Below are positions 39,796-49,707 of a stretch of DNA of 64,000 nt, one piece after another. Under the pieces are notes generated by a model that made no database searches, was not told where the DNA came from, and saw only the letters and a list, made by a program, of their open reading frames with translations. The stretch is from an uncultured Pseudanabaenaceae cyanobacterium. GTDB lineage: Bacteria > Cyanobacteriota > Cyanobacteriia > Pseudanabaenales > Pseudanabaenaceae. Position 1 is the first letter of the stretch, and each line of letters opens with the position of its first letter. Location: NCBI GenBank assembly GCA_937927915.1, contig CALGKB010000008.1, forward strand, positions 1 through 64,000. The letters run 5' to 3'. Position numbers and translations under genes: made by a program.

Positions 39796-39796
39796 T

Positions 39797-40438
39797 ATGA
39801 CCGAGACAACCGTCCAACCCCAACGCTCCCTGAAAGCGATCGCGGAAGAAACTATGCACACGATCGGGATGGCACTACTATTATTTTTTGGCGTCCACAC
39901 CTTCATTGCCGAAAACCGTTATATTCCCTCCAGTTCGATGGAGCCAACCTTGCAAATAAAAGACCGCCTGATCATAGAAAAAATCTCCTATTACTTTCGC
40001 AAACCGCAGCGGGGCGAAATCATAGTCTTTCATCCCCCCAATCATCCCGCCATTCCCAACAAGGGCAGTGTGTACATTAAAAGGGTAATTGGTCTACCGG
40101 GTGACACCATCAGTATTCAGAGCGGCACAGTCTATGTCAACGGCACGCCCATTCCGGAACCCTATATCACCATTCCCGCCGCCTACACCCTACCTACCAC
40201 AGACCCCGCCCTCTGTCCTGACAATTGCTTTCAACCTAGCCAGATTGTGGAAACGAGGGGTATGCCCAGTTTTGTTGTGCCGCCCAATAGCTACTGGGTA
40301 ATGGGGGATAATCGCAATAATAGTCTGGATTCCCATGTGTGGGGCTTTTTACCGGCGGAGAACGTAGTGGGGCGGGCGGCGTTTCGCTATTGGCCCCTGG
40401 ATGGTCGGGTCGGTGTAATTCGCACTCCTCAGTATTGA
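39797..40438 (+). CDS. lepB: signal peptidase I (copy 1)
   Basis: RYIPSSSMEPTLQIKDRLIIEK, VYIKRVIGLPGDTISI, YWVMGDNRNNSLDSHVWGFLP. Confidence 0.94.
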   Translation: MTETTVQPQRSLKAIAEETMHTIGMALLLFFGVHTFIAENRYIPSSSMEPTLQIKDRLIIEKISYYFRKPQRGEIIVFHPPNHPAIPNKGSVYIKRVIGLPGDTISIQSGTVYVNGTPIPEPYITIPAAYTLPTTDPALCPDNCFQPSQIVETRGMPSFVVPPNSYWVMGDNRNNSLDSHVWGFLPAENVVGRAAFRYWPLDGRVGVIRTPQY

Positions 40439-40440
40439 CT

Positions 40441-41016
40441 ATGAAAGACTGGTGGCAAAAACACGGTGAATCCCTGCGTATCATTCTCCTATCTTTACTG
40501 ATTGCGACGCTCCTGCGCTCCTTTGTCATTGAACCCCGCTATATTCCCTCCGGGTCGATGGAGCCGACCTTGCAGGTCAACGATCGGATTATGGTAGAAA
40601 AACTCAGTTACCACTGGCGGGCGCCGCAGCGGGGAGAAATCATTGTTTTTGAGCCACCCTTTACCACAGGCAAAGCTTACATCAAGCGAGTGATTGGACT
40701 GCCAGGGGAGGAGGTAGCCATCAAGGGGGGGAAAGTGTACATCAACGGCATTCCCCTAGAGGAACCCTACATTTTAGAACCCCCTCGCTACGAAATTGCC
40801 CCCTTTACTGTTCCCCCTGGTTACTACTGGGTGATGGGGGACAATCGCAACAATAGCAATGACTCCCATGTGTGGGGCTTCTTACCCCAGGAAAACATCC
40901 AAGGACGGGCGATTTTCCGCTTCTGGCCCCCCGACCTCCGTCTCGGTCTAATTACCCTGCCCCGTTACCCCAACTTAGCCCTTACCATGGAGAAGCAGGT
41001 GCTTGGGGTGGAGTAG
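40441..41016 (+). CDS. lepB: signal peptidase I (copy 2)
   Basis: RYIPSGSMEPTLQVNDRIMVEKLSYHWRAPQRGEIIVFEPP, AYIKRVIGLPGEEVAI, YWVMGDNRNNSNDSHVWGFLP. Confidence 0.94.
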   Translation: MKDWWQKHGESLRIILLSLLIATLLRSFVIEPRYIPSGSMEPTLQVNDRIMVEKLSYHWRAPQRGEIIVFEPPFTTGKAYIKRVIGLPGEEVAIKGGKVYINGIPLEEPYILEPPRYEIAPFTVPPGYYWVMGDNRNNSNDSHVWGFLPQENIQGRAIFRFWPPDLRLGLITLPRYPNLALTMEKQVLGVE

Positions 41017-41284
41017 GGTATGGCAACTCTTCAGGTTGTAGTTTGTACACTGATGCCCTGCAATCTGTCACTCAAGATAGTCTAGTTGCTTGGAATATCT
41101 TTACGTTTCTAGTTCTGCTTATAACAAGTTGGTTTCTCTAGGACAGTAACAAGAAAAAGTAGTTGATTAAGCGATGCCCGATCGCTAAGCACACCACCCA
41201 ACAGATCAACGATTATGTTTTAGGCAAGACCAACAAGCCTTTATATTGGAGGAAAGACACCAGAGTCGGTAACCTCACCAGGGA

Positions 41285-41643
41285 TTGCAACAACGGTTGC
41301 GCACACTTCTAATCATTGGTAGCAGTATATATCTGTTTATTATCGTGGTGATCTTGCTGGCGGTGGAAGAAGCCAAATGGAAAATAGATAAACGATCGGG
41401 GAGATTAGCTATACAAAGCGAGGTTAGCTATTTGCTTCCCAGGGATTTTTTGCCCTCCACAAAATCAGATTTATAGAGAAAGGGCGCGGTTTGATCGAAA
41501 TAAGCTATGAAAAGCCCAATGGTGCTCAGGAAAAAGTGACATGGCAGGTATCTACGAGACAGAAACCACAAATTGTTAGTTTCCTAGAGTCTGCCACAGG
41601 TCTAAAAGCAACCGAGGGTGTTTACAGCCGCGATAGGGATTAA
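41285..41643 (+). pseudogene. frameshifted (or -1 frameshift-encoded) small membrane protein
   Basis: TTG-start frame MQQRLRTLLIIGSSIYLFIIVVILLAVEEAKWKIDKRSGRLAIQSEVSYLLPRDF continues in the -1 frame as FALHKIRFIEKGRGLIEISYEKPNGAQEKVTWQVSTRQKPQIVSFLESATGLKATEGVYSRDRD* across a T6 run at 41446-41451. Confidence 0.55.
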
Positions 41644-41719
41644 AACCAGTTAGCCTAGTCTTAAAACAGCCATAAGTAAAAATCTAGTATCCCACATACC
41701 TCTTTGGGCACAGGCAGGC

Positions 41720-41725
41720 TATAAT
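41720..41725 (+). promoter_or_regulatory. candidate -10 box of leuC
   Basis: Perfect TATAAT about 41 bp before the leuC ATG; no clear -35. Confidence 0.35.
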
Positions 41726-41765
41726 AGCATTCTAAACTGCAGGTCAACAAAGGAGTGCACAAGCT

Positions 41766-43085
41766 ATGGGAATGACATTGACGGAAAAAATTTTAGCGCG
41801 GGCTTCGGGTCGCAGTCATGTCGTTCCTGGGGAGAATATTTGGGTAAACGCCGATTTGCTGATGACTCACGATGTGTGTGGACCAGGCACGATCGGTGTT
41901 TTTAAGCGGGAATTTGGCGCCGATGCCAAGGTGTGGGACCCCGAGAAGGTGGTGCTCATTCCCGATCACTATATTTTTACCAGCGATGCCAGAGCTAACC
42001 GCAACCTAGACATCCTGCGGGAATTTGCTAAGGAACAGGGCATCAAGTATTTCTATGACATTACTGATCTAACTAACTTCAAGGCAAACCCTGACTACAA
42101 GGGAGTATGTCACATTGCCCTGGCACAGGAGGGACACACCAGACCAGGGGAAGTTTTATTTGGTACAGACTCCCATACCTGCAATGCGGGGGCGTTTGGG
42201 GAATTTGCCACAGGCATTGGCAACACAGATGCCGCTTTTGTCATGGGCACGGGGAAACTACTTTTGAAAGTACCTGCCACGATGCGCTTTACCTTTGTGG
42301 GAGAGATGCCCCCCTACCTGTTGGCAAAGGATTTGATTTTGCAAGTCATTGGCGATATTGGCGTAGCGGGAGCTACCTACCGCGCCCTGGAAATTGACGG
42401 GGAAACGATTACAGCAATGACAATGGAAGAGCGCATGACCCTCTGCAATATGGCAATCGAGGCGGGGGGTAAGAATGGCATTATTCCCCCTGATGAAACC
42501 ACCTTTGCCTATGTGCGAGAGCGGACGGACAAGCCCTTTGATCCCCTGTACCCCGACAAGGACGCCAGTTACTATTGCCACAAAATCTATGACGTCAGCA
42601 AGTTAGAACCCCTAGTGGCTAAGCCCCATTCCCCTGACAATCGGGCGACGGTACGGGAAGTGGAGGGCACACCCATCGATCGGGTTTATATTGGCTCTTG
42701 CACGGGGGGTAAGACGGAAGATTTCATCCATGCGGCGCAGTTGTTGAAGGGGCAGAAGGTGAAAGTACCCACTTATCTTGTCCCTGCCACCCAGAAAGTC
42801 TATGATGATTTATTTACGCAAAAGATTGACGGGATGACCTTGGCAGAAATCTTTACTGCGGCGGGATGTATCGAGCCGGCGGCACCCTCCTGTGCTGCTT
42901 GTTTGGGCGGACCGAAGGACACCTTTGGCAGAATGAACCAAGCGGAAGTCTGTGTGTCCACCACAAATCGCAATTTCCCCGGTCGTATGGGCAGCAAAGA
43001 GGCGCAGATCTATCTAGCTTCCCCCTTCACGGCAGCTGCTTCCGCCATTACTGGCAAGATCACTGACCCCAGGGAGTTCTTCTAG
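41766..43085 (+). CDS. leuC: 3-isopropylmalate dehydratase large subunit (HACN/LeuC2-like)
   Basis: TLTEKILARASGRSHVVPGENIWVNADLLMTHDVCGPGTI, FGTDSHTCNAGAFGEFATGIGNTD, RVYIGSCTGGKTEDF, CAACLGGPKD. Confidence 0.9.
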   Translation: MGMTLTEKILARASGRSHVVPGENIWVNADLLMTHDVCGPGTIGVFKREFGADAKVWDPEKVVLIPDHYIFTSDARANRNLDILREFAKEQGIKYFYDITDLTNFKANPDYKGVCHIALAQEGHTRPGEVLFGTDSHTCNAGAFGEFATGIGNTDAAFVMGTGKLLLKVPATMRFTFVGEMPPYLLAKDLILQVIGDIGVAGATYRALEIDGETITAMTMEERMTLCNMAIEAGGKNGIIPPDETTFAYVRERTDKPFDPLYPDKDASYYCHKIYDVSKLEPLVAKPHSPDNRATVREVEGTPIDRVYIGSCTGGKTEDFIHAAQLLKGQKVKVPTYLVPATQKVYDDLFTQKIDGMTLAEIFTAAGCIEPAAPSCAACLGGPKDTFGRMNQAEVCVSTTNRNFPGRMGSKEAQIYLASPFTAAASAITGKITDPREFF

Positions 43086-43322
43086 TTCAAAGTAGTAGTC
43101 CTCAATCACAGGGTTGGCAAGGAAGTCTTGGCATATCTTGTGCACAGTCTGTTCCGCCGTTCCCCGATCGGTACTTTCCAGGGTGAGCACAATAAACTTA
43201 CCAATGCGCACAGAGGGAACTTTGATTTCCATTTGTGCCTGGATGGACTTTTGGACAGCAGTGCCGGCGGGGTCAAGGACAGCTTCCTGCAAGGTGATGT
43301 AAATACGCGCTTCATAGAGCAT
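43014..43322 (-). CDS. purS: phosphoribosylformylglycinamidine synthase subunit PurS
   Basis: YEARIYITLQEAVLDPAGTAVQKSI, VRIGKFIVLTLES, CQDFLANPVIEDYYFELEEL. Confidence 0.85.
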   Translation of the reverse strand: MLYEARIYITLQEAVLDPAGTAVQKSIQAQMEIKVPSVRIGKFIVLTLESTDRGTAEQTVHKICQDFLANPVIEDYYFELEELPGVSDLASNGGSSCREGGS

Positions 43323-44202
43323 GGAAAAGCAAACCCAAAATGAGACCTAAATTACTCCAGAAGTGTAACGCAACAGCGATGAATTTACAGCCCTGAATTT
43401 GGGCAGGACGATCGTGGTAGTGTTTGGTTACCTGCATTAACTGCCAGGCAAAGGGCAGACTGAGGAAAATTCCCAGGGCTGTCCAGGGCAATAACCCGCA
43501 ACCTATACCTACCACCCCTAGACCATAGATGCCCCCACAGAGCCAGGGGATCAACTGCGCCGATCGTTTTGTTCCTAGACGGACAATGGGAGAGAACTTA
43601 CCCGCCTTTTTATCGTCTTCCACCTGGTGAAAGTGAGAACAAAAGAGAATAAGACTGGTACTCAAACCATTGATGACAGCAGGCAAGAACAAAGAAAGAC
43701 TAAAAGATTGCACCTGACTGTAATACGCGGCTCCGACAGCGATAGCAAAAGCAAAAAAACAGAGAACCTCCCCTAACCCCTGATACCCCAAACGAAAGGG
43801 CGGACCCTGATAGACATAGCCCAACAGACAACAGAGTAAGACTAAAGATAAAACCGTGGCATCCTGTTGCTGCCAGATGATTCCCCCTAAACTGACTAGT
43901 CCCAAGAGGAAAAAGAGATTAGCCAGTAGGAAAACCAACCTTTTATTATTAGTCAACTTCACGACCGAGTGGAATTTATGTGCATCTACTCCCGTTTCAT
44001 CGTCAAAGACATCATTACAGAGATTCTCCCACGCCAGTAGTAAGACTGCCGCCACCAAAAATAAAAGCAGTCTCTGCCAGAAAAGAGTGCCCCTCTCATA
44101 CCACGCCAGCGCACTACCCAAAGCAATAGGCATCACCGCCACACTGTACATGGGAAGTTTTATGGCTGCCTGCCACAATTTACGCCGATCGGTGGTGATC
44201 AT
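43312..44202 (-). CDS. menA: 1,4-dihydroxy-2-naphthoate polyprenyl/phytyltransferase (UbiA family)
   Basis: LLAWENLCNDVFDDETGVDAHKFHSVVKLTNNKRLVF, HFHQVEDDKKAGKFSPIVRLGTKRS, multiple TMs. Confidence 0.9.
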   Translation of the reverse strand: MITTDRRKLWQAAIKLPMYSVAVMPIALGSALAWYERGTLFWQRLLLFLVAAVLLLAWENLCNDVFDDETGVDAHKFHSVVKLTNNKRLVFLLANLFFLLGLVSLGGIIWQQQDATVLSLVLLCCLLGYVYQGPPFRLGYQGLGEVLCFFAFAIAVGAAYYSQVQSFSLSLFLPAVINGLSTSLILFCSHFHQVEDDKKAGKFSPIVRLGTKRSAQLIPWLCGGIYGLGVVGIGCGLLPWTALGIFLSLPFAWQLMQVTKHYHDRPAQIQGCKFIAVALHFWSNLGLILGLLFHAL

Positions 44203-44260
44203 TACCGCTCACAAATCTCTGGCACTCAATCATAGCAGATTTGGTATCCCAGGCAGAAGA

Positions 44261-44887
44261 CTACTGGCGGCGCGGCAGACTTTCCACACATAATCCCCCA
44301 ATCCAGTAGCGGAGATAAATTTCATCTTTTACCTGTTTCACAGAATGGCAATGCAACTGTAGATAACTGGTCAATCCCGTTTGTAAAATAGCCGGCGTAT
44401 CATCTCCCTTTAAGACAGGGGCAAGGGTTAAAAATATCTCTTCCCCAATACTTTCCGACAATAACAGCGAATTAAAAGTCGGTCCCCCCTCCACTAAAAC
44501 CGTCCGCACTTGGTAGTCCCGCCACAAAACAAAAAACATTTGCAGTAAAGAGTCCACCTGGCGTATCTCAGCGGGTATGTCCTGCAGTTCCCGAGTTGCC
44601 GTCATGGTAAAAATCAGACGTTCCGATCGTTCATTTTGCCAGAGGGGATGTTCTGCCGGCAGATGTCCCGACCGCGTCCAAATCACAGCTAAGGGTGTGC
44701 GGTGCTCTAGGTCAGGGGGTAAGCGTAGGGCAATGGGATCGCGGCGAATGGTACCTCCCCCCCATACCACAGCATCGACATTAGCCCGTAATTGTGCCAT
44801 CACCCGCCGGTCGGTAGCACTAGCGCAGTTTACTGCTCCCCTGCCATCCACAGAGGCAATCATATTGAAAATGACATAGGGGCGCAT
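44261..44887 (-). CDS. RibD C-terminal-domain (dihydrofolate reductase-like) protein
   Basis: MRPYVIFNMIASVDGRGAVNCASATDRRVMAQLRANVDAVVWGGGTIRRDPIAL; VRTVLVEGGPTFNSLLL. Alternative upstream start at 44980 overlaps rimO. Confidence 0.85.
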   Translation of the reverse strand: MRPYVIFNMIASVDGRGAVNCASATDRRVMAQLRANVDAVVWGGGTIRRDPIALRLPPDLEHRTPLAVIWTRSGHLPAEHPLWQNERSERLIFTMTATRELQDIPAEIRQVDSLLQMFFVLWRDYQVRTVLVEGGPTFNSLLLSESIGEEIFLTLAPVLKGDDTPAILQTGLTSYLQLHCHSVKQVKDEIYLRYWIGGLCVESLPRRQ

Positions 44888-44945
44888 CTGTTCATCTTGG
44901 TAAATACCTGTTTGGCAAAACAGCAGCTCCCTAGCAGTGTAAAGA

Positions 44946-46265
44946 TCAGACGACTCTGCCGTAGAGGTCATAGACATCACAACCCGTAATCTCTACCGCA
45001 TAGAATTCTCCGATCTGACATTTGTCACCGTTTTCAATGTAGACTACTCCATCTACATCAGGGGCAAATCTAGCAGAACGCCCGATCGCTTGTTTTGTTT
45101 CATAGTGTTGTTCTTCTACTAAGACCTGCACAATCTTGCCCACCTCTTTTTGATTTTGGGCTAAAGAGATAGGTTGCTGTGTCAGCATTAGTCTTTCTTT
45201 GCGCTCCTGTTTAACTGCCTCTGGGATTTGGTCAGGCAAAGAAAAGGCAGGCGTACCTTCCTCCGGCGAAAACGTAAAAGCTCCCACATGATCAAAGCGA
45301 TGCCGTTCCACAAACGCTAACAAATGGGCAAAATGTTCTTCTGTCTCCCCTGGAAATCCCACAATAAACGTTGTCCGCAACACCGCCTCTGGTAAAGCCG
45401 CTCTGATCTGCTCAATAATCCGATCGTTCACCCTACCTTGCCAGGGACGATTCATCGCCCGCAGCACTGCAGGATGGGAATGCTGTAAAGGCAAATCCAA
45501 ATAGGGTAAGACATTGGGGGTGCTTTTAATCGCCTGCAAGACCTTAGGGGTCAACCCTGTGGGATAGGCGTAGTGCATTCGTATCCAGGGCACATCCACT
45601 TCTCCCAACGCCACTAACAGCTCTGCCAACTGCGGTTGTCCATACAGATCAATGCCATAGTTAGTGGTGATCTGGGAGATCAACACAATTTCCTGCACAC
45701 CCTCTGCCGCTAGTTGGTGACATTCTTGCACGATGGACTCGATGGGACGGGAGCGCTGGTTACCCCGCAGATGGGGGATGATACAAAAAGCACAGCGATA
45801 GTCACAGCCTTCGGCAATGCGCACATAAGCCACAGCACTGTTGGTCGTGCGATAACGGGGGACAGTTTCATCCGCTATGTAGGTTAACTCCTGCGTAACC
45901 GCGTTGACCCGTTCTCCCTGTTCTGCCCTTTGAATGACCTCCACAATTTTGTGGTAATCCCCTGTCCCCACTAGTGCCACTGCTTCCGGAATTTCCTGTA
46001 ACAATTCCTGTTGAAAATGCTGCGCCAAACAGCCCGCGATCACCACCCGCTTACCACATTCTGCTAACTGCAAAATTGTGCGCACTGATTCCCGTCTCGC
46101 TTCTTCGATAAAGCTACAGGTGTTGACAATCACATAATCTGCCAATTGCTCATCACTCTCTACCCGAAACCCCGCTTGTATCAGTAGACCTAGCATATGT
46201 TCCGTGTCTACCCGATTTTTGTCACAACCGAGGTGGGCAATAGCGATCGTGGGAGTTACTGGCAT
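44946..46265 (-). CDS. rimO: ribosomal protein S12 methylthiotransferase RimO
   Basis: [63 protein letters not shown] radical-SAM motif. Confidence 0.95.
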   Translation of the reverse strand: MPVTPTIAIAHLGCDKNRVDTEHMLGLLIQAGFRVESDEQLADYVIVNTCSFIEEARRESVRTILQLAECGKRVVIAGCLAQHFQQELLQEIPEAVALVGTGDYHKIVEVIQRAEQGERVNAVTQELTYIADETVPRYRTTNSAVAYVRIAEGCDYRCAFCIIPHLRGNQRSRPIESIVQECHQLAAEGVQEIVLISQITTNYGIDLYGQPQLAELLVALGEVDVPWIRMHYAYPTGLTPKVLQAIKSTPNVLPYLDLPLQHSHPAVLRAMNRPWQGRVNDRIIEQIRAALPEAVLRTTFIVGFPGETEEHFAHLLAFVERHRFDHVGAFTFSPEEGTPAFSLPDQIPEAVKQERKERLMLTQQPISLAQNQKEVGKIVQVLVEEQHYETKQAIGRSARFAPDVDGVVYIENGDKCQIGEFYAVEITGCDVYDLYGRVV

Positions 46266-46431
46266 AGTAGGACTATATAGACAGCATTCACCTATTATAT
46301 ATGTCAAACCTAACTGGCGTGCCAGCCTCAGTTAAAGCAGGTGCATTAATTCTTATAGAGATTTTGATTTTACAACAAGCTATGGTAATTCAAATTTACT
46401 GATTGCCTGCCATAGGCATTTCTGATAGCTG

Positions 46432-46740
46432 TCAATAATTCTCTAGGTTTGACTTCATAGGATGGTCATGGCGTAAGTGCAGCTGACCTGGAGAAAAGTA
46501 GGGATTAGCTAGTACCCAATCCCGGATGGAGTTCATGGCAAAGGGGCGCTGAGAATTAGAGGCAAGAGCGTTTTCGTGCAATGGAGCGTCTGACTTAGAA
46601 TCTACAGCCCCAGAGGCTTGTCTTACCTGACTTCTCTAACTCTGGTGCTAGTTCTTTGAGATACCTTGCGCCCACTGTTCTCCAAATCCCCTGGGAACAC
46701 TGATTTCAAGAGGATCATGAAACGCTTTGTCCCCCCACAT
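46432..46740 (-). pseudogene. decayed coding remnant, family not identified
   Basis: Reverse-strand coding-like pieces in different frames: MWGDKAFHDPLEISVPRGFGEQWAQGISKN*, then RSQVRQASGAVDSKSDAPLHENALASNSQRPFAMNSIRDWVLANPYFSPGQLHLRHDHPMKSNLENY*. Confidence 0.45.
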
Positions 46741-46843
46741 AGGTCCTGCAATTTAGGTTAAATTCCCTTGAGGGGGGCTATCCCAATTTCCCCTGGTGCT
46801 AGCCGACAGAAGCGTAATAATGCTTGCCTGTACTCCTCATGTC

Positions 46844-48004
46844 TTACCCCTCCCGCATTGCCCGCACTAACTCCGCTGCCACCTCTGGGCGGGAAAATTC
46901 AGGGGGAGGACACTCTCCCCGTTTCAACATCTCCCTAACTTTGGTGCCGGAGAGGTGAATGCGTTCTTCTGGCTTGCTGGGGCTGGTTTTGGTGGTCGCC
47001 ATACTTTGGGTACGGGTGCAGTAAAAGGCGTGTTCAAACATCAGGGGGGTAATACCCAGTTCTTCTGGGCGAAATTCTTGAAAGATTTTTTGCGCATCAT
47101 AGGTGCCGTAGTAGTTGCCTACCCCTGCGTGGTCCCTGCCCACAATGAAGTGAGTACAACCGTAGTTTTTGCGTACTAGGGCGTGGAAAATTGCCTCCCT
47201 CGGTCCAGCATAGCGCATAGCCGCAGGATTGATGGCTAAAATGACCCGATCGCTGGGGAAATACTTTTCAATCACAATTTCGTAGCAGCGCATCCGTACA
47301 TCAGCGGGAATATCATCGCTTTTAGTGGCTCCCACGAGGGGATGGAGAAACAAGCCATCGACAATTTCCAGGGCACACTTTTGGATATATTCATGAGCAC
47401 GGTGGATGGGGTTGCGGGTTTGAAAGCCCACGATCGTTTGCCAGCCTTTTGCCTGGAACAGCTGCCGTGATTGGGGCGGGTCAATTTGGTACTGGGGGAA
47501 GAGGGGATGGGGACGGCGTTCTAGTAGCCAAATGTCACCGCCAAGATAAACTTCTCCCTGGTCGTAGAGGACTTGTACCCCTGGGTGCGCTAAATCAGTA
47601 GTGCGGTAGACGGCAAGAGCTTCCTTTTCTTTGTCGTAGGTAAACTTCTCCCGCAGTTCTAAGACTCCCCAAAATTCCCCCTGGGGATTGTTGAGACGAA
47701 TTGTACTATCGAGGAGCAAAGTAGCAGCAACTTCCTGGGACACTGATAGAGTAATAGGAATAGACCAGGCTAAGCCGTTATCTAGATGCATATCCTCTAT
47801 CACCGATCGGTAGTCCTTGGCACCAAGGAAGCCCGTCAGGGGACTAAACCCGCCAATGGCGATCATCTCTAGGTCAGAAATTTCCCGCTCAGAGAGATAG
47901 AGAGCGGGGAGACGATCGGCTTGCTCTAGGAAAGCTTGTCTTTGGGTGGGGGTGCAGATACGATTGATGAGGGTGCCGCCGTGAGCAGGAATTAGATCAG
48001 CCAT
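46844..48004 (-). CDS. sat: sulfate adenylyltransferase
   Basis: [80 protein letters not shown]. Confidence 0.95.
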   Translation of the reverse strand: MADLIPAHGGTLINRICTPTQRQAFLEQADRLPALYLSEREISDLEMIAIGGFSPLTGFLGAKDYRSVIEDMHLDNGLAWSIPITLSVSQEVAATLLLDSTIRLNNPQGEFWGVLELREKFTYDKEKEALAVYRTTDLAHPGVQVLYDQGEVYLGGDIWLLERRPHPLFPQYQIDPPQSRQLFQAKGWQTIVGFQTRNPIHRAHEYIQKCALEIVDGLFLHPLVGATKSDDIPADVRMRCYEIVIEKYFPSDRVILAINPAAMRYAGPREAIFHALVRKNYGCTHFIVGRDHAGVGNYYGTYDAQKIFQEFRPEELGITPLMFEHAFYCTRTQSMATTKTSPSKPEERIHLSGTKVREMLKRGECPPPEFSRPEVAAELVRAMREG

Positions 48005-48102
48005 AGATAACTCTGGTACTACCAACAGACATACTAACAAAACTGAGCACTGCAGAGCCTAAATTAGGATAGAGTATAACAACTGCGGTAGGAGATGTAG
48101 AA

Positions 48103-49707
48103 ATGGTGCGCCTCAAACCAGGGACAGTGCGACGGTTGCAGCAGATCAAACAAAGCCCCGTTGTCTGGGAAGGAGCGCGCTGTGGCATCCCCCTCAACCC
48201 GCGCCGCCTAGTTACCAATGTGGTGCCCATTATTCCCTCCTCCCTGGCAGAGGATGTGGAGTACATTATTTGGGCAGATGCTACCAATGGTATTGTCCGC
48301 TCCGTATTTTTGGTAGAACCCCATTCGGGCATGGAAGTTTTTGTCCGTTCTCTTTTACAGGCAATTGAATATCCCCAGGGCAATTTACCGCCCCTGCGTC
48401 CCCAAAAAATTATCCTCAACAATCGCCAAACCCAGTTCTATTTGCGGGGTATCCTGCAAGAATTAGAAATTACTGTGGAATTTGCGGAATGCCTGCCCCT
48501 GGTAGAGGAAATTATCAACAGCTTGAAGGAACAAAATGCCAATATCCTTCCCCCCATACCCACAGAACTGGCTCCCCCTCTCTATACCCAAGTGCTCTAT
48601 TTATGGGAAGAAAAACCCTGGAATTATCTCTACGATCATCAGGTGGTGGAAGTGGCGATCGATCGGTGGGATGTGCAGAGTTTTTATGTGACATTCATGG
48701 GCAAGTTAGGCTTAGAAATTGGCTTAATTTTTTACCATAGCCTAGAGAATCTGAAGCAATTTCGCTTAAATACAGTGCGGGAGGAAATGGGGGGCATGGC
48801 GGAGATGGCGGATGCTTTTATGCAGCAGGACTGTATATTTATGATTTTCAATCGCGATGATGAAATGGAGCCAGAGATAAAGCACTTTATGCACAATTTC
48901 GGCTGGAGTTTGACTGATTACTATCCCCACTTTGGCGTTTTGCATCCCCTGGAGGGAGACCGCGAGTTTTTATATGCAGAGGAGACCCTAGCAATTACTG
49001 CCACTTTGGATGTATTGGTACAGTTTTTCCGTCAGTATAAAAAGCAATTCCGCCATGATAAATTTCCCCCCCTCACAGCTACCTATACCCCCAGCTCTGT
49101 TGCCGACCCTACACCGATTACCATTAAAACTTTGGTGGCAGAGTCGGAGGAGATTGTCAGTTTTGTTGCCCCTGACCTGGAGGAGAATAATTTAATTGAG
49201 GAGGGTTTGTTGCCCAGGGGTAGTTTATTGCGTCTCACCTTTTTTGATAGCGGACTATTAGAGATCATCCGCAATATTGTTCCCTATGCAGTGACTAAGG
49301 ATTGGCGACTACGGGACAAGGAATATCCTGTCCTCCTGGTGCAAAATACGAGACCAGAAATTACCCTCCTCATCAATACCTTACAAAAGCAAGAGGACTT
49401 ACAAAAACTGGGTTTTATGCCCCTAGAATCGCGGGAAGAAGTGGGGTTATTTATCACAGGTAGTGGTAACATCTATGGCTTTGAAGAATTTGGCAGAGAA
49501 TGGCAGGGACATCCCGCCTTTAAGCATTGGAAACAGGTGTGTCAAAATAATGAAGGTTGTATCGTGTTGTTGGCAATGGGCTTGAAAGGTAAGTCTAAGG
49601 GTAATCCCCGTCCTAGTCACATCCTGGCTTACTATGAGGTGGATTATATTGGGGCGGAGGATTTAGCGGCGCAGATTTTGCATAGGAGGGGTAAAAAGTT
49701 ACTGTGA
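48103..49707 (+). CDS. conserved hypothetical protein
   Basis: 534 aa intact ORF starting MVRLKPGTVRRLQQIKQSPVVWEGARCGIP; translationally coupled to coaBC. Confidence 0.75.
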   Translation: MVRLKPGTVRRLQQIKQSPVVWEGARCGIPLNPRRLVTNVVPIIPSSLAEDVEYIIWADATNGIVRSVFLVEPHSGMEVFVRSLLQAIEYPQGNLPPLRPQKIILNNRQTQFYLRGILQELEITVEFAECLPLVEEIINSLKEQNANILPPIPTELAPPLYTQVLYLWEEKPWNYLYDHQVVEVAIDRWDVQSFYVTFMGKLGLEIGLIFYHSLENLKQFRLNTVREEMGGMAEMADAFMQQDCIFMIFNRDDEMEPEIKHFMHNFGWSLTDYYPHFGVLHPLEGDREFLYAEETLAITATLDVLVQFFRQYKKQFRHDKFPPLTATYTPSSVADPTPITIKTLVAESEEIVSFVAPDLEENNLIEEGLLPRGSLLRLTFFDSGLLEIIRNIVPYAVTKDWRLRDKEYPVLLVQNTRPEITLLINTLQKQEDLQKLGFMPLESREEVGLFITGSGNIYGFEEFGREWQGHPAFKHWKQVCQNNEGCIVLLAMGLKGKSKGNPRPSHILAYYEVDYIGAEDLAAQILHRRGKKLL

